DNA from: Doris montereyensis | Taxonomy: Eukaryota > Mollusca > Gastropoda > Nudibranchia > Dorididae | NCBI GenBank assembly: GCA_037039925.1 | Contig: JAXRKP010000394.1 | Location: forward strand, 67,001-131,000 | Reading direction: 5' to 3' | Length of the DNA stretch: 64,000 nucleotides | Part shown: piece by piece, positions 51,501-64,000 of the stretch | Layout: the number at the start of each line of letters is the position of its first letter | Numbering within the stretch: position 1 is the stretch's first letter | Position numbers and translations under genes: made by a program | The notes under the pieces: generated by a model | What the model was told of the DNA's origin: nothing | Database searches by the model: none | The model's input: only the letters and a program-made list of their open reading frames with translations

Positions 51501-51822
51501 TTTACCCATATCCACAACTAAGGTGATCTTGGGGTTTTCGGTAGGATTTTTACAATTTTCCCCGGACTGCCCTGTAAACAGCCAAGGGATCTTTAATGTG
51601 CACAGTGTAGTGTGACCTGCACACGGAGCCTCATGTTTATCATCTGTCTCCGATGGGACTAAGTGTTTATCCACCTTCCTGGGCAAGGGAAGGTGGGGGG
51701 GTGCGGGCGGGATAGATTTTGCTCGAAAACGAGAAAATTTGTCAACCGTTGACGGAGCTCGAACCCACTACTTTTTGGTTGAGAGGCCAACACCTTATCC
51801 TCTGGACTACTGAGTACCCCTG
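51500..51822 (-). repeat. tRNA-derived SINE, family S2 (antisense, full length)
   Basis: Tail TTACCCATATCCACAACTAA at the left and the tRNA-like head at the right (GCTCGAACCCACTACTTTTT, GAGAGGCCAACACCTTATCC). Reversed, the A box reads TAGTCCAGAGGATAAGG and the B box GGGTTCGAGCTCC. Confidence 0.88.
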
Positions 51823-52244
51823 TTTACCGAGGTATGGTCAATGTTTAGTTTAGTTTGCTTTTTCTCAGCTGTTACGGAATACAGCATCCTGATTTTTTTC
51901 ATATGGTTTTTACATTTAGCGTTAACCAACTAATCTTGAATTTGAAGTTTTTGCACAGCGCTGTTCTCTCAAAGCGATGAATTCCTTTGATATTTTCCGT
52001 TTTGATTTGAAGAACCCCCAAACTTATAGATGTTTACACGTTTCAGTAAATTCTGTGTGTTAACCAAGAATATTTTTTTTTTAAAAGAAAAGAAAAAGGC
52101 TGAATGCACCTCTGATTCCAATGTTACAAGTCGGCAATGTATGAACCCTCTTTCCTCTTGTGTAGATCTGCCAGTGAACTGTCACGTGATTTTGATTTTC
52201 AATTCATCTTCATTTCGTGCCGTACTACATTTTGAGGGGGAGGA

Positions 52245-52560
52245 CTCGGTAGTCCAGAGGCAATGTGTCGGCCTCTCAACCATGAAGTAGTGGCTTCGAA
52301 CCCGCCAAAGGTTGACAAAATTTCTCATGTTTTTTTTAGCAAAGTCTACCCCCCCTAGTCCAAGTTGGTGGATCGACACCTAGTCCCATCGGAGACGGAC
52401 GATAAAAAAGGAGGTCATGTGTGCAGATCACAACACTGCGCACGTTAAATATCCGTAGCTGTTTACATGGCAGTAGTCCGGGCAAAAGTAAAAGTCCTAC
52501 AAAAAAAAACAACTAAATTACTCTAGTTGTGGATAAATCAAATCAAATAAAAGTAAACAC
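52245..52560 (+). repeat. tRNA-derived SINE, family S2 (sense, full length)
   Basis: Head TAGTCCAGAGGCAATGTGTC with GGCTTCGAACCCGCC, middle CCTAGTCCCATCGGAGACGG, and a tail GTTGTGGATAAATCAAATCA followed by AATAAAAG. Confidence 0.88.
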
Positions 52561-53035
52561 AATTTGACGGGCTCAAAAATTCATTATGACAATGTATTAG
52601 ATTATTACAATAAACCACCTTAGCCACTGCTCTCACTCTTTTATATAACGGAAAAAAAGAAATTCGAAAACTATATTCATAAATCTGGAGAGAAAAAATA
52701 TGGCCTAGGGTCATCACAAATCAAGTCTTCATGCAAATCCCAAACAAATATCTTCAACGGTTTCAACGCTCCGGCTACGAGCAGTTTTCTGTGAATGTGA
52801 TCATACCTCGGTAAATGAACTATCGTCAATATATAAGTTTTGAGCCCCGCCAAAATGCGACACTGCACGAGATGTGAGCAAACCCACGTGACTTTTCATT
52901 CGCTGACCAACACAGCACGAAAAGAGATTCATACATTTCTCATTTGTAACATTGGATAGTTAAAAGTCAGAGGCGTTTTGTCAGATATCTTCATAGAAAC
53001 TCTTTTCATTTTTGTTATTCAATCATCAACTTCGT
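52561..53035. other. Intergenic sequence, nothing recognised
   Basis: AT-rich, without a repeat copy or a recognisable frame. Confidence 0.45.
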
Positions 53036-53039
53036 TACG

Positions 53040-53830
53040 ATTGGTAGAGCATTGCATTGCATTGAAATCATTTGCTTACTTCTCCAGAGAAGCAAAATCT
53101 AGCAAGAAATTAGCAATTCGTTTACAAATAAAAAGAACACATCATCATGAACTGGGGATGAGTCACTCATTTCTCATTAAGAGTAAAAAGGATGCAGAGC
53201 AGACTCAAAACTCGGAGAGCAAAGCTGGATAATTTTGATAAAGAAACAGTCGTCATAAGGCGATACATTTTCAAGAAGTGTCATGGTCGAAAAAATGTGA
53301 CATTGAAAACTGAAAACCAAGCTGAAAAACAAAAAATGATACATGTTATACTTATACATGTATCTGCATCAAGCCTAGTTTGTGGAAAATCGTGAGAAAA
53401 CTTGGATTCACATTTAGAACACCCTCATCAGGGTGAGACCTATGTGAAAATGCCCACCTAGGGCAAATACATTGTCCGTGCTAAATTAAAGAGAAACATG
53501 AAGACGGCTATGACGATGACATGGTCTACCTTGATGAGTCATTAGTCAACGCACACCATACATATGACAAGGAATGACTGTCGAAGGATGGAAAGGAAAA
53601 AGCGGTAAGTACCCTCCAGCAATCATTGCTTATGCTGGAAACAGCAGGGGTCAATATTACATTATAGGTGACTGTGAACGTGCTCACCAGTCTGTCTCAA
53701 CCAACAATCGAGACTATCGTAATCATACAGAAGTCAACAGAAGGGATGAACCAAATATCGTCGTTAATCCAATGGAGGCATCCTGCTCAGAAAAGTTTGT
53801 TTGCTGAATTATAATTTACCCGTGCAATAT
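53040..53830 (+). pseudogene. Decayed DDE transposase-like gene (winged-helix plus DDE type)
   Basis: Pieces in different frames follow the order of a DDE-type transposase common in invertebrates: a helix-turn-helix-like stretch (YFSREAKSSKKLAIRLQIKR), LDNFDKETVVIRRYIFKKCH (family pattern LDdFDxxvIRrxIhxFY), then MVYLDESLVNAHHTYDKE (family VYLDETwvhxxHt, containing the first catalytic Asp) and TVEGWKGKSGKYPPAIIAYA G. A stop at 53569-53571 and several frame changes interrupt it. The later catalytic residues were not found. Assignment rests on motif memory, so the exact family is open. Confidence 0.55.
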
Positions 53831-53887
53831 CGTGGTGATCTCAAGGTGAATTAAGAGAAACCACAAGATGAAAGAGTGAGTGTTGTA

Positions 53888-54840
53888 TTTAGAAGAGATA
53901 CACAACTTTAAGCTTCATAAATGAGTCCAGCTTGGCAAGGTAGGAGGAAAAAAATGTGTCATTTTTTTTTAAAAGTTGCCATGGAAACGGCTGCCATCTT
54001 GAATTTTTGTAAAAAAAAAAAAGGTAAATTTTGACAATTTTTAACAACTAAGTAGTCCTACAGTTTTTCATTTTAGATGTTTATAAATGTGCACACATAA
54101 AAACTTCAAACCATTATCATGAATCTCTCGTATCGTTTTTTTGTAATATCTTTTATAATTTTCTTTTTATAAATTTTCAAAAAATTGAGACTTGAGGCTT
54201 GAAGTGAAGCTGAAGCAGTTGAAGGAAACTAATTTCTCTCAAATTTCCAACGAAAAACATGAATCTCTTAGTAATGATATAAATCAGCTGTGTGTCAAAT
54301 TTCAAGCAAATGCGATGAAAACTGTAGAACCACTCAGCAAAAATCTTTTTTTTAAAAAGGTCAATTTTGAGAAAATCGTATTTAAAACTTGTTCCCATTA
54401 TTTGACCGCTTCTTCGCATAAAAAAGCTAGAGTAGTTAGTAGCAATGAGAATTTCGGACAGCAGCTTTCGATAACACTTCAACAGGTGCGCACATGTTTT
54501 CCTGACAATCTAAATCTAAGAAGAGTAAGAGTAAGACAATATCGAATTAATATTTGTCGTATGTAGACTTTTTGAGATTACAATGTGCTGATTGAAATGA
54601 CTGCCAACTTGCTATACTTTTAGACAAAATTACTTTTATGTAGTTCAACATGTGTTGAATTTAGGCCGGTATCCTATACAACCCCTACGGTACAAATTAA
54701 AAGAATTGATAGTGATACTGAACTTATTTTACGGTACATTACATCAATGTATCAAATGTGAAAGGAATGAGCAGCTGCGGCAAACAAATGATACAATATG
54801 CTAGAGTTGTCCCATTTCAGGCAAAAATGGCCTGCTCTTT
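53888..54840 (+). repeat. Repeat family B, copy 3 (~950 bp)
   Basis: Same start as copy 2 (TTTAGAAGAGATACACAACT), CCATGGAAACGGCTGCCATC, then CAAATTTCAAGCAAATGCG, a decayed centre (CAGCAGCTTTCGATAACACT) and the fullest 3' part, through GTACAAATTAAAAGAATTGA to TTTCAGGCAAAAATGGC. It holds a 124-codon frame (54192-54566) with no known motif. Confidence 0.75.
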
Positions 54841-55100
54841 ACCCACATCCACAACTACGGTGGTCTCTTTAGGATACGGATTTATTTTTGTTTTTATACT
54901 TTAGCCTGGATTGTTCTGTAAACAGCCAAGGAATCTTTAACATGCAGTGTTGTAATCTGCAGAAGGACCTTTTTATCATTCTGTCTCCGAGACTAATCAG
55001 ATGTCGATCCACCTAGATATAAAATTATTCAACTGTTGGGACTGGTTGAAAGGCCGACACCTTGCCTCTAAATTAAATAATCTAAACGACTGAGTCCCTT
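54841..55100 (-). repeat. tRNA-derived SINE, family S2 (antisense, head decayed)
   Basis: Starts TTACCCACATCCACAACTAC and continues GTTCTGTAAACAGCCAAGGA. The head region (GAAAGGCCGACACCTTGCCT) is still visible. It directly abuts the end of family B copy 3. Confidence 0.82.
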
Positions 55101-55124
55101 GCATGCAGGTTTGTTTGTATATTT

Positions 55125-55515
55125 GATGAAATTTACCTCATCAACTACATGTATTTGTAGTAGCTCAGGGTGAATTATAGAGGAAACTTGTTTTGTTTGT
55201 TTCTTTGAATTTACCCGCCCACCATTGCGGTGATCTCAGGGTGAATTAAGAGAAACAGCAAGATGGAAGAAAAGTGAAAAAAGGAAAGGAAAGAAGTAAG
55301 ACCTACCAATAGCACCCGCCAACTGCCCACAAGAGGAAAGTGCAAAGAGAGATGGACAGACAGACTGCTTCAGTTTCATTGAAATTTACAATCCACCATA
55401 TGCAGTGATCTCAGGGTTTATTTATAGGAAAAAGCAAGATGAAATTGAAAGAGGAGTGAAATGAAATAAGTAGAGGGACCACCAGGAGCTCCCACCAACC
55501 AGACACCTACAGACA
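55125..55515 (-). repeat. Three repeat family A copies (antisense)
   Basis: Reversed copies at about 55125-55190 (fragment), 55205-55325 and 55385-55510. They read TGATCTCAGGGTGAATTAAG, AAACAGCAAGATGGAAG, and end ACCAATAGCACCCGCCAACT. A reversed fragment also lies at 53815-53885, and another in HSPA5 intron 7 (57335-57385). Confidence 0.75.
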
Positions 55516-55690
55516 GAGAAAGAGATAAAGGCAGACATGCCAAGCTAAAAGGGAAAAAGAAGAGGCACTATTTGAATAGCCTCCCCAACACAATCACACA
55601 CAGTACATGTATTTTCAATACAAGTATTGCATCATTGAATGAGATAAAGAAAGAAAGAAAAAGAAAACCAAAAAGTTCAAATTAAAATAG

Positions 55691-55696
55691 TTTATT
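55691..55696 (-). terminator. HSPA5: Candidate HSPA5 polyadenylation signal (AATAAA)
   Basis: TTTATT on the plus strand gives AATAAA on the minus strand, just under 1 kb after the HSPA5 stop codon. The interval 55700-56684 shows no other gene and would be the 3' UTR. Supported by position only. Confidence 0.5.
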
Positions 55697-56684
55697 CAAC
55701 AGGAGTTCAAATTGTTATCATCAATAACAAACTACAATTCAAACACAAGCAAATCAACCAGTCATACTATAATACTATTCACGCATCAGAACTGCATTCA
55801 ATAATTCAACGAGCATCCATTCTTACTGGCAATGAAAACCTTGAAATAATATTTATGATAATAATAATATGATTGAATGACAATGACATGAAATGACCAT
55901 TCTCTCTCCTATCCCCACATGCTTTTAGTCTCACAAACTTTGCACCTCCTGGTACCATGACCACAACATGAAAAACACATGAGTTGCTTCGTCTACTCTT
56001 CCTTGCATTTGTCTCAAGTTGAGCACCAACTGGTAATTCAGAGCATTTTCAACTACACATTAAACTTCATCCCACGCTTCAACATGAAAAAAGGACACTC
56101 CACACAACTGTCATCATTAGGCACACTGGCAAAGCACACCACATCATAAATCGTTGATCTACAGTGACTGCATCACACACCCAACAATCACACTAAATCA
56201 CACACAAACAGCATGTGAAAAAATAAGTCTTTTCAAATATGTAAGAGATTGATCACAAAGACTGGCAGATGATACATCAATAAAAGTCTAGCAAATAGAC
56301 TTGATAAATAAATCATACCCCTTTCATTTACATGACATCAAAAACAATGGATTTGTCAGTATCATTTGCAGCAACAGCGGTAGGCTCACACAACACAGGC
56401 ATCAGCTGCTGCGCACAAACAAGAAAATAATATTAAACAACATTCACCTTTCAGACATCATCCTTTCAAGTAAATCCTTACATTTTGACAACACTATCAC
56501 CAGAATGATGGCATGAGAAATTTTGATGAAATGGCCGTCAACGGTCCTTCATTCTCTCGCATCCCTACCCGAAAAAAGGCCTGTGTGAGAATTCAGGTCC
56601 ACGATATCCAATGAGTGGAACAAGCAATGATTGATGGGATGATAAGTTAAAGTTGATAGAAAACCTACTAAGAGTTCCGCTTCC
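55697..56684 (-). other. HSPA5: Probable HSPA5 3' UTR
   Basis: Unique AT-rich sequence with no repeat copy, in contrast with the repeat-dense DNA beyond it. Its end matches the candidate AATAAA. Confidence 0.45.
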
Positions 56685-61913
<5,229 letters not shown>

Positions 61914-61934
61914 CTTGTGTATTGTTGATCAAAT
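61914..61934 (-). other. HSPA5: HSPA5 5' UTR next to the start codon; possible splice acceptor
   Basis: Reading towards the gene, AATTCTTCTTCAG ends at 61935 and is followed by 21 bases to the ATG. This looks like an acceptor, with a matching good donor (TAGCTG|GTGAGT) at 63881-63880. A 5' untranslated exon from 63881 rightwards is therefore plausible, and the promoter may lie beyond the window. Confidence 0.4.
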
Positions 61935-62044
61935 CTGAAGAAGAATTATTTCTTTTTAAACAAACAGGTAAGAGCAGCATGACACTGAGTTTCATCAACG
62001 CTGACGCATGCTAGTTTGTCATACATGTTTAGCAATATAACATG

Positions 62045-62150
62045 ACACCAATCTTAACCCTCTAAAGGCCACAGCCCTATATAAAGGGCATGCCATCATT
62101 TGACCGGGAAGAGCCACGGCCCTATATAAAGGGCATAGATCCTGACCTTT
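62045..62150. repeat. Two copies of a palindromic GCCCTATATAAAGGGC word
   Basis: GCCCTATATAAAGGGCAT occurs at about 62081-62098 and again at 62121-62138, each preceded by GCCAC(A/G). The core resembles a TATA box on either strand. It lies 170-230 bp upstream of the HSPA5 ATG, so it could be promoter sequence or an unrelated repeat. Confidence 0.6.
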
Positions 62151-64000
62151 AATGAAAAAATTCCATTGTCCTTTTAAGGTAAAATGACGTAGTAAATGCT
62201 GAAGTATATAGCGAAGTAACAGCCAATGAAAACCTCGTTTATTTTAAACTCATAGCGTCCCTAGAGGCCTTGTTATCAATATTTAAGTGATGCAATTTAT
62301 TGAGTAGTGCTCACTGTGTAATCACCCCCTTTTGTTTAGCGTTTCATTGTTTGTCAACACAATAAAGATCATTGATCTGAGTGTTGTTAGACAGTTGGTG
62401 ATGTAAACTGACAACAGTGGCCCTAGTTAAATGTCATTTATGAATGAATCGACGAATCATAATGACCTAGATGTTGAGATAGTTATCAGAGGAAGAAATC
62501 CCCAATTTTCCTTCTTGGTCTAAAGACAAATAATCGTTGAAATAAATTTATGTCTAATATAAAAATATTAATGCCTCATGTTGTCAGCTTTCAGAAAATG
62601 TATCACTTATCACAGTTATACAGCCCATTTCTTACCTAGGCAAAATCTTGGCTTTTCCCTTTGCCACACGCTAATTTTTCCACTCATGCGGCTGTGGCAA
62701 CCCCACATTCAGGAGGTCGCTTCCCGTAAAATGGGGATCGCTACTAGGGTTAATATAAAAATCTATTGCATGACAATTGACATCAAACAATAGTTTAGAA
62801 TAAGTATTTATGTATTGTACAATATAAATCCATTCACGCAGCCCACTTTAGACATGTAAAATGCTATTAGCAAAAGACAAATTACTTTTCAACTTACTTA
62901 ATCTATATTCGAAGTGGTAAGAAAATATGATCATAACAGACTCTCAATATAATCTAGATCTATTTTGTGGAACAAACAAACAAAAAAACAGCTGATTTTT
63001 TGTGAAATGGGGGCTTCAATTGAAATAAACAGTATTTTGAACAGATAATAGGCGATCAGCCATTTTGACATTAGAGCCGCTTTGATGTCAGACCACTCTA
63101 GATCTAAGTTTGGTTAGGGACGGCCACACCCCTTTTCAGTTTGTTGCAGTTTTCAATCTACCAGACCTGGATTTTCAGTCGAATCCTTTTAATTACTTTT
63201 CGAGGAATAACTGCTCATGAATGAAAAAAGAATGAGCAAAAGCCTAGATCTAGAGCTAGATCTAAATTTAGGAATTTATATATAATATAAATTAGTAGCC
63301 TGTGTCATTTCATCCACTGTTTTTGGCTGGGCTGTTCATTTCAATACAGGGTTTTCGGGCAGAAGCTGTACCCTGTTCTTTATTTACTTTCAAGATCTAA
63401 ATAAACTATACTCTAGATCTATGGCTAAATATGTACTGCTTTTAACCTAATAATACTAATGTGATGAAATTATAAGTCATGTAACAGTATGACAGCTACC
63501 ATTACTGCCTTTAATAATAAGAAAAATGAGTTTATTCACCTAGATTTCAAGATCTCAAAAGAACCTCATTAATCTAGTCTTATCTATCTTGAAACTGTAA
63601 GGAACGACAATGCAAGAAGACTCTCTTTTTTCAATATGTAATCAGCTATCCTCGATCTATTACTATTGTACTATTCTCCAACTAGACCTCGATCATGATA
63701 AAACCTCAGCTGGGCTGACAGCGATGCCGGTCGCCGGTAGGCACAATCATCAGACACATGGCTGCTAGATCTACGTCTGGGGGTCTGAATAGATTTCTAG
63801 ATCAATCACGGAAGCAAAACAATTTATATTCTTGTGTATTCCATTCTTAAGCATGCAAAGTTTTCATATCCCATACTCACCAGCTAAAAGAATCTTAATT
63901 ATTCTTGATGAATGTGTCTCTCACGGTCAGGTTTGTCTTACTCTTAACGTACTTCTCGTTGGACTTCAGTGGTAAGAATACTGAGGAAATGTGTGACGAC
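62150..64000. other. Upstream region or 5' intron of HSPA5; no other gene recognised
   Basis: AT-rich with several CTAGATCT-type words (for example 63240-63260). I did not find a convincing ER stress element (CCAAT, nine bases, CCACG) on either strand, which agrees with the promoter lying further right, past a 5' UTR intron. Confidence 0.4.

Noticed and set aside
62200..62300. ER stress response element for HSPA5
   Set aside because: A CCAAT occurs (62223-62227), but it is on the wrong strand and lacks CCACG at nine bases' distance.

Overview
This is a window of an animal nuclear genome. It has short GT-AG exons in long AT-rich introns, many tRNA-derived SINEs, minisatellites and decayed DNA transposons. 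The repeat types, the frequent CTAGATCT-like words and the protein sequences suggest a lophotrochozoan, most likely a gastropod or other mollusc. That placement is an inference: nothing here identifies the species. No rRNA, functional tRNA or CRISPR array was seen.

Two conserved genes are present, convergent (tail to tail). The plus-strand gene (22,872-47,013) encodes the PP1 nuclear targeting subunit PNUTS (PPP1R10). It has 19 coding exons: a TFIIS N-terminal-like (LW) domain, a very charged Lys/Asp/Glu/Arg segment, a PP1-docking RVxF motif (KSVRW), a Gly/Pro/Met-rich tail and a C-terminal CCCH zinc finger; about 1,014 residues once frame errors are allowed for. The minus-strand gene (61,913-56,685) encodes the ER chaperone BiP/GRP78 (HSPA5). 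It has 8 coding exons, a signal peptide, the three Hsp70 signatures and a C-terminal KDEL; about 670 residues. Both coding sequences are interrupted by single-base indels (8 in HSPA5, 5 in PPP1R10). Splice phases close perfectly once these are allowed for and the residues around them stay conserved, so uncorrected long-read errors explain them better than pseudogenisation.

Layout: 1-22 kb has no recognisable host gene. It holds a mariner remnant with terminal repeats, a MITE-like element, microsatellites, two minisatellites and a dense field of one short interspersed family (A). 22.9-47 kb is PPP1R10; its introns carry at least six minisatellite arrays, three tRNA-SINE families, LINE fragments and a pogo-like element. 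47-55.7 kb is an intergenic repeat zone with a TA-flanked MITE, a ~390 bp tandem duplication containing CT and CA arrays, SINEs and a decayed DDE transposase. 55.7-61.9 kb is HSPA5, and the last 2 kb is its upstream region or 5' intron.

The two genes share no pathway that the sequence shows: one acts in nuclear PP1/transcription control, the other in ER protein folding. The less expected signals are the repeats. Two unrelated-headed SINE families share a 3' tail, a ~0.75-0.95 kb family carries a conserved short reading frame and an AAGATGGCG-type motif, and the intronic 15-bp and 52-bp arrays are open in several frames.
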